The notes under the pieces are model-generated. The model searched no databases. It was not told the origin of the DNA and saw only the letters and a list, made by a program, of their open reading frames with translations. A program made the translations under genes and the position numbers. A DNA stretch of 64,000 nucleotides from Pseudoneurospora amorphoporcata (taxonomy: Eukaryota; Ascomycota; Sordariomycetes; Sordariales; Sordariaceae), in the NCBI GenBank assembly GCA_033297205.1, contig MU859090.1:124001-188000 (forward strand), in the 5' to 3' direction. The number at the start of each line of letters is the position of its first letter. The stretch's first letter is position 1. This document shows positions 35,391 to 46,635 of this stretch, piece after piece.

Positions 35391-37754
35391 TCACTCCATG
35401 TCATAAACCCGATCAATCTTCAACAACGTGCCCCCCTTCCCACCATCCAGACTCCCCTCCTCCGCACTCAGCCTAACCCTCACATTCCTACTCTCCCGCT
35501 TCTTCGCCTCCAAGCTCCGCAAATCCTCAAACCGCTCCCTCGCATCCTCATCCAAGCCATGGAAAAGCATCGCCAACGCGCTCGTCTTCCACAGGTTCGC
35601 CCCACTGCGCTTCGTCTCCCAGGCCGCCAGCGCCAGGAAAACCGCCGCCAGGAGGACCGCAACAACAGGCAGCGCGACGAAGCCCCACCTTACCGAGACG
35701 TACGTCTCCACCGAGAGGGAGGTCCCGTTGACGGGGACGCCTACCAGGGTCCTAAACGTGGAGGTCAGGGAAACGGACAGGTCCGAGAGGAGCATCTCGA
35801 GACCTTTGGCTGCCCGGGCCCCTGGGGGGGAGGGGTACTCGTAGTAGTTCCAGTAAAAGGCCTGGACGATGTCGGTGTCAAAAAAGGTTTCGCCCGACGA
35901 GATGCCGACTGTTAGGTTGACTACTACGTTCTGGCCGTGGCCAGGATTGTCGCCCGAGATGCCCGAGACGGTCTTGTTGATGTACGAAGGGTTGCGAGAG
36001 GCGGTGCCGTTGGCGAAGAGCCGTGAGAACCAGGATTGCATGGCCATGATGGATTGCATGCTCATTGAGTACTGCAGGGAGGAGTTGGTGGGGGATTGGA
36101 TGGTTAGGGGGGCGAGGTCGGACTCCTGGGCGGCGGAGGAGGACGAGGAAGATAAAGAGGGGACGGTGTCGTTGGTGATGGGGTCGGAGAGAGGGGTCTC
36201 GTGGAGGAAGCCGTTGGTGATGTTTGACGATAAGGTCTGCAGGCAGACGGACAAGGTGCATTGGGTTGCCCAAGGGGAGAGCACGCCCGGGCCCGTGGCG
36301 TTGGTCTCGGTGCCCATGAAGATGAGCTTCATGATGGTGCTGTAGGTTGCGTCGCCCGTCGAGGACGAGCCGGGGAAAAGGGAAGTCATCCCAAAGACTT
36401 CAGCCGAGGAGTTGAGCTTGGCCATGCCCGAAGGTAGTTGCCAGCCACACAACTCATCCTGATTCTTTTCGTCGTCGTCATCATCAGAAGCTGAGTCCAG
36501 GAGACCCGGCGGGCAATACCTCGTCATATACTCGCTCATATCCACGCACTTGTGACAAACCCCCAGCGTCTCGATAGGCGGGAAAGTGCAGTTGCCCGTC
36601 GAGCAGCGAAACGGCAGGCCCATCCACGGTCTGCCGTCCTCCGCAAAGAGGCCCTTGTACACCGCCGCCTTGATGGGCAGGATGGGCACGAACGCCTGGC
36701 CCAGCTCTTCCTTCCCGTGCAAGGCCAGTCCGTAGCTTTCCGTCCGGTAATTAACCGCTCCAGCCCCGCCGCCATCATGAGGCGTCTCGACAATCCTCGT
36801 GGGAAAAGTCGCAATCTGCTGCGCAAACGGACTCAGAAACAGCGCGATGATCATCACCACGGCGCCAAAACTGCCCGCGAACCCGCCCCGCGCTTGCACG
36901 AGCATGTTCACGGCGCCGAACGCCCCCCGCGAAGCGTCGTCGTAGATCTCCATGTCGGACAGCGGGGCGCGGCCTTGCTTGAAGCGAATCCATTTCAGCT
37001 GGCCCAGCCCGCTCGAGAGCGGGACGCTCATGCTGGCCGTGGCGACGGTGGCCAGGATGGCGATGACGGCGTTGAGGGTGATCCAGTGCGGCCACGAGGG
37101 GAGCGGCTGGCCGTCGTAGGTAGCGAGCACGGCGATGATGGAGGCTACGGCTCCCAGGGCGACCAGCATGCTGATGGATTCGTAGGTCCAGGTGCCATTT
37201 TTGGAGAAGATGGCGGAGAGCTTGTCGGATTTCATGTTGGACGAGCCGCCCGAGCCGCTTGTGCTGCTCATGGTGGAGTGGCGGTTGGCATGTTTAGTGC
37301 GGTTTTGTTTTTCCCAGGAGGCGGCGGGCGAGGCGGACATGGGCAAGACGACAGAGGAGGAGGTTGTGGGCTGTTTTGGGGGGAACATGAAGCCTTCTTG
37401 CCCTTGGGCTGAGAGATATTGTTGTCCTTCGATAGGGAGTGGGACTTGTTGGATGCCCTCAAACTGTCCCTGGGGGTTTTGGTAGTCGCCATTGTTATAC
37501 TGGTAGTCATAATATTGTTGTTGTGGGTGGTGGTCGGCGTATAGAGGTTGTTGGGCTGGGTGTGTCTGGTCTGGTTGTTGAGGAACAGCGCCGGCATGGA
37601 CTGGTAGGCCGTTGATATCAACGTATTGGAAGGACTGGTTATTGATGTTGTTATTGCCATCTCCTGCTTGAGGCTCTACGGCCGCTGTGAGGGGAGTGAG
37701 ACTGTCTACACTTATCACGCGCTCATGGCGAACTGGGTGATACCCGGTCGTCAT
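35391..37754 (-). CDS. DUF3176-type membrane protein
   Basis: Single-exon protein of 787 aa. Residues 1-190 are Gln/Asn/Pro-rich and probably cytosolic. About residue 190 the fungal DUF3176 signature starts: WTYESISMLVALGAV, then YDGQPLPSWPHWITLNAVIA, then LGQLKWIRF and DDASRGAFGAVNML. Hydrophobic segments at about 194-215, 226-246 and 290-312 and a last one near 700-722 (VALPVVAVLLAAVFLALAAW) predict four membrane spans. Between the third and fourth lies a large domain of about 380 residues with several Cys (CSTGNCTFP, CHKCVDM) and many N-glycosylation sequons, likely extracellular. The basic C terminus is cytosolic. Function unknown; the family is common in filamentous fungi. It converges with the helicase gene. 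Confidence 0.85.
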   Translation of the reverse strand: MTTGYHPVRHERVISVDSLTPLTAAVEPQAGDGNNNINNQSFQYVDINGLPVHAGAVPQQPDQTHPAQQPLYADHHPQQQYYDYQYNNGDYQNPQGQFEGIQQVPLPIEGQQYLSAQGQEGFMFPPKQPTTSSSVVLPMSASPAASWEKQNRTKHANRHSTMSSTSGSGGSSNMKSDKLSAIFSKNGTWTYESISMLVALGAVASIIAVLATYDGQPLPSWPHWITLNAVIAILATVATASMSVPLSSGLGQLKWIRFKQGRAPLSDMEIYDDASRGAFGAVNMLVQARGGFAGSFGAVVMIIALFLSPFAQQIATFPTRIVETPHDGGGAGAVNYRTESYGLALHGKEELGQAFVPILPIKAAVYKGLFAEDGRPWMGLPFRCSTGNCTFPPIETLGVCHKCVDMSEYMTRYCPPGLLDSASDDDDDEKNQDELCGWQLPSGMAKLNSSAEVFGMTSLFPGSSSTGDATYSTIMKLIFMGTETNATGPGVLSPWATQCTLSVCLQTLSSNITNGFLHETPLSDPITNDTVPSLSSSSSSAAQESDLAPLTIQSPTNSSLQYSMSMQSIMAMQSWFSRLFANGTASRNPSYINKTVSGISGDNPGHGQNVVVNLTVGISSGETFFDTDIVQAFYWNYYEYPSPPGARAAKGLEMLLSDLSVSLTSTFRTLVGVPVNGTSLSVETYVSVRWGFVALPVVAVLLAAVFLALAAWETKRSGANLWKTSALAMLFHGLDEDARERFEDLRSLEAKKRESRNVRVRLSAEEGSLDGGKGGTLLKIDRVYDME

Positions 37755-39403
37755 GGCTTCGGAGTGTTGTTGTTAAGAGAAGGAGGAGGAGGAGGAGGAG
37801 GAAGAAAGTTGAAGAGGCACAGCACCTGACAACCTCTCGAGGGACGAAATTCCCAATATCAAACAAATACTGCCTGTGTATAGGCTGACCAGAACAGTAC
37901 CTATTCAATTACAGAAGAAACATTCTCGAGAGAGAACGGAGGGGGACGGCAGACTTGACCACGGCTTTGTATCCCATCAGCAGGCCCCCCCCATCTGCAA
38001 GTGATGGCACCAAAAGAAATTCTGCATCTTGGCAAGTGGTATTCTTGGAACCCAAACGAGGGACATCGTCAATAATGGCTTTCACTCTTTTCGTCCTTTG
38101 CTGTCACCCTCTCTGGTACCCTCCACCAGTCGAAGGACTCGAAGGGACGTTGTCGATCTCCGGGCAGTCATCCCCCACTCGGAAAGGGAAGGTTGATGTG
38201 ATAGGTATCCCGCCGCTTGCTTGATTGACCGCTCCAGTCGGCTCACTCTTTAGCTGCCATTGGCGCGGACTGCCGCAAACTGCGCCACGCAGGTGCATTC
38301 AGGCTGCATCGCAGGATGGAAGGCTTCCATTTTGTTTTCCTTGATCATGCAGCATGGTTCGGCATGCTTCGACGGGAGAACGTCCGCCAAGTCCAGGGCT
38401 GAAGATAGCGGCAAATCGCTGTTATGCATGTGGTCTTCGTCGGTTGTTTTAGGTAGACGATATCAAAAACACCGTCGGTCAACTGCGGTTCCATTGGGCA
38501 TTGGCGGATAAAGGGGATACCATGAAAATACCTATAGGAAAAACCCCGTCGCCAACATATATCGGACACCTCCAACGGCTCCCTTTTTTCTCCCTTGAAG
38601 GTTTGAGGCTGTCAAGTACAGGTACCTCTAGGTAGCAATCACGGCCTGCCTAGTGTAACTTACAGTCCTACTCGATCAAACTCGGTCGCACTTTTGGGGG
38701 CGTGCTGACGATATTATCGTACTACCGACTGACCGACCTGTCCTCCATCGGCTCTTTCACGTCTGTTGTGCTACGGGAACATACGCCGTAGACGTACACT
38801 ATGTGACACAACGTCAATACGGATCCATCCCTCCCAAGGAAATGGTATTTGGCGGCGGATGGCAAAAAAGAAGTTGAGGGTTAGCCGGCCGGACCGTAAG
38901 GCTGTGATAGAAGCATTGATTGCTGTCTTGAGGTTCCCTCCACTGCTAACATTGAATCTGATTGAATTGGTCTTGACCTCAGATCCGGCTCACTGGAGCT
39001 GAGCAGGAAAGTCTTACGCCAAGAACAGTTAGTTGCAAAGATCCGCCCCTTATCTTCAGGCGTTGATTTCGTCATTCATTCCCGACGGTGAGAAGTCTAT
39101 TTAATTCACCTAGCACATAAACCCCAGACCATTGGCCTCCAGCTGAGTGCAGTTAGAGGCAAGATGAATGATGATGATATGAGAGGCTTGGTTCCAGAGC
39201 GTCCACGTCGAGCCCAGCCTCCTAGTATTCTGAGGCTCAGCTCTCCCCTCCCTAGATTTTTCAGCATTCGCAATTTCACCTCACTTTTCATCCTCGTCGG
39301 TTGCACATGGTCGTCTTCGGGCGATGGTGATAGTCCATTTGGACCGCAGTTTAGCGCTCGGGGAAACTTGGCATTAACAGCGGGTCCGCTATTCTCGAGA
39401 GAG

Positions 39404-39441
<38 letters not shown>

Positions 39442-40989
39442 GAGAAGGACAAGATATCTCTAGACAAGACGTGATGTTTGGTGGTTGTTTGGTGTTGAAA
39501 AGAAGAAAATGTTGATTGGTCCGTTTTGGCGAGAAGAAAACCCGGGTGGTCGATAAAAATAGAAACGAGAAATGATTAGCCAGAAACCACAATTTCATTG
39601 AGCTGTGTGCCTGGGGTTTGCAGCTTGGTATGATATCGAGAACTTTAATCCAAGTTGTCATGAACTTCTTTTCGTGAACATCACGGTCAGGATAGAACAG
39701 GGCTTCGATTCATCATCAGATTTGAAGAAGGGACAGAGCTTAAACCCTAGGTTGCCAGAAGGAAGCAAACGCGATATGGCATCAATACAGCCTATCCGCT
39801 AACAGTTCCCTCATACATTCCATTCATCAACCACCACACACCCACCCGATGTTTTCGTTCCTCTTACTGATTCATCCTCTTGTAAGCACCATTTGATCTT
39901 GTAACGGAAGACTTGGCGTCGCAAGGTCCAGTTGAGAAATGCTTCCTTTCCGCAGATTGGAAATGACAGTGTTTTGCGTCAAGAGGATATTCCATCCATG
40001 CCACCGACTCCCTCACTTCCGTTCTTGTTGCTAGGCTTCAAGTTGCGTTTTGCATGGGAGTCGAAGCAGATAGGCAAGCGCGCAAAAGGACCTGCAGAGA
40101 TCTGGGATGTATATCGACGACCAACAGCAATAGCAAGCACATCTGTCCATGCCATGACGGCCAGCCTGAATGTGACCTCACTTCGACATGATAAGCAGCG
40201 CATGTTCTACGTACCTTCTTTTCTCGCTATCTCGAGATCATCCTTGAAGATCCCATCGAGTTTCTTCAGAGACCCTCCCCGCACTGGCAGAGATGGATGT
40301 CGTAATTTGCCGGTCCCAACTGATATCCTTCATGTTTGCCATGTGCGAGAAAAGTGCTACGAAACTTCCAGTCCCAAGCGAGTATAAAGGAGAAGTTTGG
40401 TCAAATCGACTCGAAGACCCTGCTCGTGATGATGGTAAAGAAGCGAAGGTGCATTAATCAGGAAGAATGAAGGGACATGGAAAGACGGGCTGATAAAACA
40501 CAGCGGGAATGCGCGAATGGACATACACAGAGTTAGAGGACATGGCAAACTGCATCTGGTCTTTTCAGGCAGTGAAAAGAAAGTGACGATGCTTTGCGAC
40601 TGCTAGATGTCGGGTGGGCATGTCAGGAGAGTCCCGTGATAGTAGTAGCCAGTGGGTGACTGTCTTCTGCTGGTGAAGACGGGATCCAACCATAGGTAGT
40701 GAGTCAGGTTGTGCATGTCATTTTTAGGTAGGTGAGGAAATGGCAGCTGGAACGTAACCGGTAAATGTATGAGGTAGAATGGTGCGTTGTGAAGGTGCAA
40801 GCGTGAAATTACCGGAAGTTGGGAAGTCATTTGTTATAAAAGTGAGATGTCGATGTTCGCAGAAGAAGATGTTGTTATCCAAGCCATTCATTGCCTGCGG
40901 AAGTTGAATTGCGGCAATCTACTCCAGACTTGACACCAAGGCCAATGTGGGGTACTTGAGTGCCTAATCTTGGCATTGTAAATAACAAG
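37755..40989. other. Intergenic, no supported gene
   Basis: About 3.2 kb upstream of both the DUF3176 gene (-) and the tRNA (+). Only short open frames without recognisable domains are present. A GA dinucleotide repeat lies at 39409-39440 and the sequence is otherwise unremarkable. Confidence 0.45.
39409..39440. repeat. (GA)n microsatellite
   Basis: Uninterrupted GA dinucleotide run, about 16 units. Confidence 0.9.
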
Positions 40990-41076
40990 GCCCGTATAGC
41001 TCAGTGGTAGAGCGCATCACTCGTATTCCAAATCTGCGACATGATGAGGTCCGCGGTTCAATCCCGCGTGGGGGCA
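40990..41076 (+). tRNA. tRNA-Thr (anticodon CGU), with intron
   Basis: Cloverleaf read by eye. Acceptor arm GCCCGTA pairs with TGGGGGC (one G-G mismatch and one wobble), discriminator A. D arm GCTC..GAGC around AGTGGTA. Anticodon stem CATCA/TGATG, loop C-T-CGT-A-A. T arm CGCGG-TTCAATC-CCGCG. A 15-nt intron sits at the canonical place one base 3' of the anticodon. A Pol III T-run follows. Confidence 0.88.
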
Positions 41077-41097
41077 TTCACCAACACGACTTAATTA

Positions 41098-41117
41098 TTT
41101 TTTTATTTTTTTTTTTT
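41098..41117 (+). terminator. Pol III terminator of the tRNA-Thr gene
   Basis: T-rich run (7 T, A, then 12 T) starting about 21 bp after the tRNA end, the expected oligo-T signal for RNA polymerase III. Confidence 0.75.
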
Positions 41118-42020
41118 CATCCATTGCACTTCATTCTGGTTCTGTCTGAATGAGCGGCATTCGTTGGAACTAACAAACCAAACGCATATCAAACCCAATG
41201 CTCTCTTGCTTCTCAGCTACCCGCGAATTATCCTGGTGTATACCCGTTTTGGGCCCAGAAACAATTTCTAAACGCTTCGTCACTGCACACCTTCACCATC
41301 TGGTTTCTTCACAATACACGATAAACACACACACACACACACACGCACACACGATAAGCGCCAAGCAGTTTGATAACGTTTAAAATTTGACATCTCTTCG
41401 CCTAAGCCCATGAGTAACCCAAGATAACACACACACATCGGGCTTTTTGCTTTTAACCTGCTGCCTTCCATCCTCAAGCTCCGCTCTCTTTCTTTTTGAA
41501 ATTTCTCCGAGCTGGCCGTTTCCACCAACAGGACCTCGAACGAGCCAGCCCTTCGCCCCTCCAAAACATGGGCCACCTTCCAACAACCTACTGACGACGA
41601 GATCATCCTCCGCAGTGGCCTGATCTAGTCGACCCACACCGCTTCGTCAATTTCGGGGTATCATGAAGTTGTGTCCAAGTGAGAGGGTAAAAACCGTGCC
41701 GTGAAGTGCCTACGTGAGCTGCCATAAAAGTGGAGGAAACGTTCCGATTTTGAAAGTTTTGTTTTCCGTGCCGTCGTGTCCCTGTGCTGAAAGAGCATGA
41801 AGCCGATTGTGTATATATCGAGAACCGTGGACGCCGAGATTTTGACCGCTGCATTCGTTCGTAAAGGCATACATAAGCGTATTAAGAAGGGAATAAAACA
41901 ATGTGGTAATGTCGATGGCTAGTCCAAGAACCCCTCCGCTGTAACATGGGTGTCAGCGATGATGTGAGGACTGCCGTCACTCGTGGGCGGACTGCCATCA
42001 CCGTTGGTCTGTTCAGCTGC
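41118..42020. other. Intergenic between tRNA and Gis2-like gene
   Basis: About 0.9 kb, no gene supported. It holds a (CA)n run at about 41327-41345 and the likely 3' UTR of the zinc-knuckle gene. Confidence 0.45.
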
Positions 42021-42896
42021 CTAAGCGACAGGGGCAACGGGGGGGACGGGGGCAGCAGCGAGACCCGGGCCAGCGTGGTTAACGTTCAGGTCGTCCTGCT
42101 TGATCTCGCCGTTGGTGTGGGGCTTGTTGGGGCAGTCGCGCGAGATGTGGCCGGTCTCACCGCACTGGTAGCAGGTCTTGCCGGCAGTGTTGAGGGGGCC
42201 GCCGTTGGGAGCGGTGCAATCGCGGGAGATGTGGCCGAGTTTGCCGCAAGCGTAGCACTTCATGGCCTGAGCCTGGCAGTCGCGAGCAAAGTGGTTAGGC
42301 CCACCGCACTTGTAGCAAGTAGCGGGACGAGCACCGCCAACGAAGCCACCACGGCCGAAACCGCCGAAACCGCCACGGCCAACGGGGGCGCCACGCTGGG
42401 GCATACCGCCAGTGGGGGGGTTGGGGCAGGCGCGCTGCGGGAAGAAGACAAGTCAGAGGGCCATACCATGGATCGCCAGATATCAAGAGCTTCGTACCAT
42501 GTAGTGGCCGGGCTGGCCGCAGTTGTAGCAGCGACTAGTAGAGCCGGCACCGCTGATGCGAAGAGTAGGGCAGTCAGCCTGGACGTGGCCGAGGCCCTGG
42601 CAGTGGTAGCACTGCTTGGCCTCGGTGCTACGAGGAAGAGGGCATTCGCTGGACTCGTGGTCTGTCGATGGAGGTTAGAAAATCATGATGTAGGGCTACC
42701 AATCAGGGGCGGAGAAATCGTACTGGGCTGCTTGCCTGTGTCACAGTGTTAGTTACGAGTCTAGAAGGCGGGACGGGAAGAGAGGTCTATTCTATAGCTT
42801 ACAGTTGTAGCAGAGTCTGTGGGGGGAAGAGCAGGCCTCAGCGTGGTGGCCGAGCTCACCACACTTGTAGCACGCGCGACGAGAGAGGGAAGACAT
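42021..42896 (-). CDS. gis2: CCHC zinc-knuckle nucleic-acid-binding protein (CNBP/Gis2/Byr3 type)
   Basis: Small cytosolic single-strand nucleic-acid-binding protein; CNBP/Gis2 relatives associate with translating mRNAs. Four exons: complement(42803..42896), complement(42724..42735), complement(42498..42661) and complement(42021..42434); 227 aa. Exon 2 is a 12-nt microexon (GCAAGCAGCCCA) that restores CYNC|KQP|NHESSEC, completing the second zinc knuckle. Introns are 67, 62 and 63 nt with CTAAC branches in the first two. Seven CX2CX4HX4C knuckles are present: CYKCGELGHHAEAC, CYNCKQPNHESSEC, CYHCQGLGHVQADC, CYNCGQPGHYMRAC, CYKCGGPNHFARDC, CYACGKLGHISRDC and CYQCGETGHISRDC. A Gly/Arg-rich (RGG-like) linker separates knuckles 4 and 5, as in CNBP relatives. 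Start placed at MSSLSRRACYKC; an in-frame upstream ATG at 42983 would add an unlikely extension. Confidence 0.93.
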
Positions 42897-45800
42897 GGTG
42901 ATGGTTGATGTATATAAAAAGGGTCTGCGAATTTGTCTGGTTAGAGAAGATCTGATTCCGTTGAAGTAGTGCTGAGGCAGCATCTTGACAGGTCGCCTCT
43001 TGGCCCAGTTCCTGTGCCCCGCGCCCAGCCCTTATCGTTGTAGGTAGGTCTCGCAGGACAAAGGATTCAAGTCCGACCCGGCGTTGATCAGTGCATGCAG
43101 ATGGTCATGTGTAGGTCGCACCGCTGCCCGTCCGCTACAGTTGCCGATTCGACGCCCGGACCGGTTGTATGCGCTGAATTGATGCCACCGACAGCCCCAT
43201 ATCAGCTACCGCTTGAACCGATCCAAAACATGAGCGCTAGCATTTTGCCGACCACAAGGCCGTGAAGCTTGCTTGACCCCGCTTCAGCTTGCGCAACATA
43301 TATGTTCCCATGCCCGGCTACGGTTGTGGTGGCGTATGACGACAAGACAGAGCTTCAACTCTCCCAGACGAAGTCATGCTCGATAAAAAGGTGCTAGCCG
43401 ATGATGCGATAATGCGCGGTAAAGTGGGGTTGGACCGTCGTTTTGGTATGCAGAGGCGCTCGCATGGTTTGCGACAACAACCAGAGCGAGGGATAAGAAC
43501 TGATAGTTTGTGTATGTTTGTCGGCCAGTTGTCGCCTCTTTATTGTCTTGTGGATGTTGTCGATAGTGTTGTTGTTGTCGTCGTCGTCGTCGTCGTCAAC
43601 GCGCGCTTGACGGGCAGTAGTACCATAAGGGAGGGCGGGGGAAACGGGCGACCTGAGGCAGGGCAGCCATGCTCGATGGCGGCAACAAGGCAACTTGAAG
43701 GCACCGCAACGCGCCGTGACAAGAGCAGAAGAGAGGAGAAGCTTGACTGACCTTTTTGATAAAAGAGGACAGATACCCAAACATGAAGAACTCGGAAACT
43801 CTCTGACAACCTGCAACAAAACTTCTTTCAACTTCAACTTCTTCGACTTGGTCAACCTTCTCACCAACTTCAACACCAAAAAAGCACCAAGAGAGAACCG
43901 GGAGCGAGCGTACCCTGTGCTGGGGATATGATTCCAAGGAGCGATGCTGGAGGAAGGGAAAAGAAAGAGAAAGAGGGGCGGAAAGCACGGAACAAGTAGT
44001 CTAGGATGAGTGCCCGCTGCAGACTGGAGCCTCTCTCCATTCAATGCGCTGCCTCTTGCGCTCAGGTTCTTGGCCAGCCAGCAGCAACAGCAGCAGCAGC
44101 AGATGCTGACTGACTGAGCAAAGGTCAGAAAGACAGGGAACCGCACTCGAGACCTTCCTGGAAAGAGACATGAAAGGAACCTCTGCTGCACCCCCAACGT
44201 TACCTTGTGCGTGGGTTAAACATTAGTCTCAACAGGCTAGTGGTTAGAGGCAAGGTATTTGGAAAGTACCACAGACCCCTTGCCTTGTGCTTTTGGGAAG
44301 GCGTTTCCCTCTTCTGCCACGGTTTCCCCGTGGGATGATGACTAAAATAACCGTGGTTGGGGACTCTTTTTCCCCTTGCGGGCGGGCGACGACGGGACTC
44401 GGAGAGATGAGTGGGACCCGATGCTCTATCGCTTTCCTTTGACCTTTAATTTCCCGTCCAGCTCTTTGTCAGTTTGTCTTGGTCCTTGACTGCAATCACG
44501 ACCAACCCCAAGCTCCTTCCTTTCATGCCCACGGGTCATCGTGTTCTTTCACAGTTCCAGAGCAACAACCTCAACGAACCTCAAACAGTCAGATAAAACC
44601 ACACGCTAGAAAAACTCGGAGCTCTTGGCAGGCTCCACTCTGCCCGCACGCACTCGTCCGCTCTCGGGCGTCCACCGTCCACATCGTATCCTTGTGCTCT
44701 GTCTGGTGTTCTTTCCAGTGACGGTGACTCGCTGCTGGTGCTCCGGGCACAGGCAGGGACTCGGAATATTGAGCTCCACTTGCCCGACATCTCGACCTCA
44801 CATTGGATTCGCAGGAACAGGCCAAGCCCCATCACTTTCCCTCGTGGGCGGCACATATGGCACCGACGATGCCCTCCCTGCCAGTCTAGCCACAGACAGC
44901 CAAAAGGCATGAATCACACGCGCCCGTTGCGACATCTGACACGGAAGCTTCCTTTTTCCGCTAGAGCAAACCGAGGGTCACCATTGCCTGCGACTGGATA
45001 TCCCCATCCTCGAGGCATGGCGACGGCAACAGCCCGATAGGAACAACGGCTGGCGGCTGGCAGTTTGCATGGTCGTATCTATCTCCTCAAGGTCGTTGCC
45101 GGCGGAACCCTTCATGTCTCGTGCCTGCAGAGCTTGTCCACTCATCTTCCAATGATACAACATGTCACTCACGGCAGTGTTATCGAACCCGTTTACCCTC
45201 GCTTCATTCCCACTTGTACAACCACCCCCGCTGCAGGTCCTGGACAGCTGGGCTCCTGGGGAAATGCAACCGACATGCAGGGCGCCGCGGTCACAGGGCG
45301 ATTGGTAACAAAACCCAAGCCAAGGGAAATTGCCGGGACCGTCAGAGAGAGCGACGTCGTTTCGATTTCTCTACCAAGTCGAGGCTTCATCAACACCTCA
45401 TGATTGACCTCGAACCCATCTAATCGTTTCTCATACATCAACGCCGACTCTTGCTCAAATCAGCCGCCAAAGCTTCAACACCATCACATGGCCAACCCTA
45501 ACCCGAACCTTTTGTTTCGACACGTTTCTCATGCCTCTTGTGGGCATACAGCCAGATACGGACTTGCATGTGCATGTCCGGACACTCAACAAATGCCAAC
45601 CTCAGGACCACAAACTTGTTCATGCTGCTGTACAGAAATGTGCCATGTCCCAGCTGCAGAAAGGACCACGTCCCACAAGGACAATATGGATTTATATTCC
45701 AGCCAGTTTGATTCCTTTCTCGTGCTCTCCCACTCTCTCATGATCTGTTAGGGGTTTTGCCCAAATTTCACTCGCATTATCTACTCCGATTGACGAAGCC

Positions 45801-46635
45801 ACGCTTACATGCCCGCGGCATACCAACGTCAGCAGAATCCCTAACAGGGTACTATTCGTGGCCGCCCTGGTTCATGCGGACTTGTGCCATGTTTGTGTTC
45901 ATCGCCGTAGGAATCCGCTTGAACGGCCGCATACAAAGAATATTGTGCATCGGCGTCCTCGGCCGTGACCTACAAACCCCCCTCGTCCCAACAGTAGATG
46001 CTTCAAAAAATCGGGCAGCTCAAAAGACTAATAAAGCCGAGACGACCAACTTCATGGCTGTTCTCTGGCCGCTCCAAGTCATCGTGGACTCGATAATAGG
46101 TGGACTGTACTACTGGATAGTCAATCAATGGTTTCCCGCTACCGGAGATACATGTACCTTACCTTTCGAGATACACCGGGGATACCGGCGCGATTGCCAA
46201 CGTTGTATACATTGAATGCCTGCATTGTCAACGTAAAACAACAGGAACGACGAGGGCAGCTCTACCACAACAACGATTCCCTCGGCCCCGTGACTCTCCG
46301 CAGCAGCAGCAGCAGTCCCCGTCAAAACCGGTTGAACCTATAGGTACCGCGTGTGGCCGCGTTCATTTGTCGCTCCAGAGCCCAGAGCCAGAAGAAGCGA
46401 CTGCCATCATCATCTCCACCATCTTATGAGGAGGCGTACGACGGCCATTTTCGATAATCTTATTGAGTCTAACGGAGCAATTGGCCTGGTCGGAGGCAGC
46501 CAGGCTAGCGGAATAAAAACCCGGAACGACTCGGGATGGATACCTATCGCCCGTGTTTCAGTCTGTCTGTATGTCTGTCTGTCTGTCTATACCTACTAGG
46601 TACATATCCAACCCTAATTTAACTGAACAAGTTTC
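42897..46635. other. Long intergenic region, no supported gene
   Basis: About 3.7 kb upstream of the Gis2-like gene and downstream of the 46636-49236 gene. It includes a (GTT/GTC)n run at about 43566-43598 and a CAG run at about 44086-44102. Open frames up to about 260 codons exist on both strands, but they are low-complexity or lack any recognisable domain. A small or noncoding gene cannot be excluded. Confidence 0.4.

Noticed and set aside
41946..42752. + strand open frame of 268 codons opposite the Gis2-like gene
   Set aside because: Antisense shadow crossing the predicted introns and the exact zinc-knuckle codons of the true gene.
43394..44197. - strand open frame of 267 codons
   Set aside because: Contains poly-Cys and poly-Asp from simple repeats; no domain and no support.
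45757..46215. + strand open frame of 152 codons
   Set aside because: No recognisable domain, no promoter or splice context, ordinary intergenic composition.
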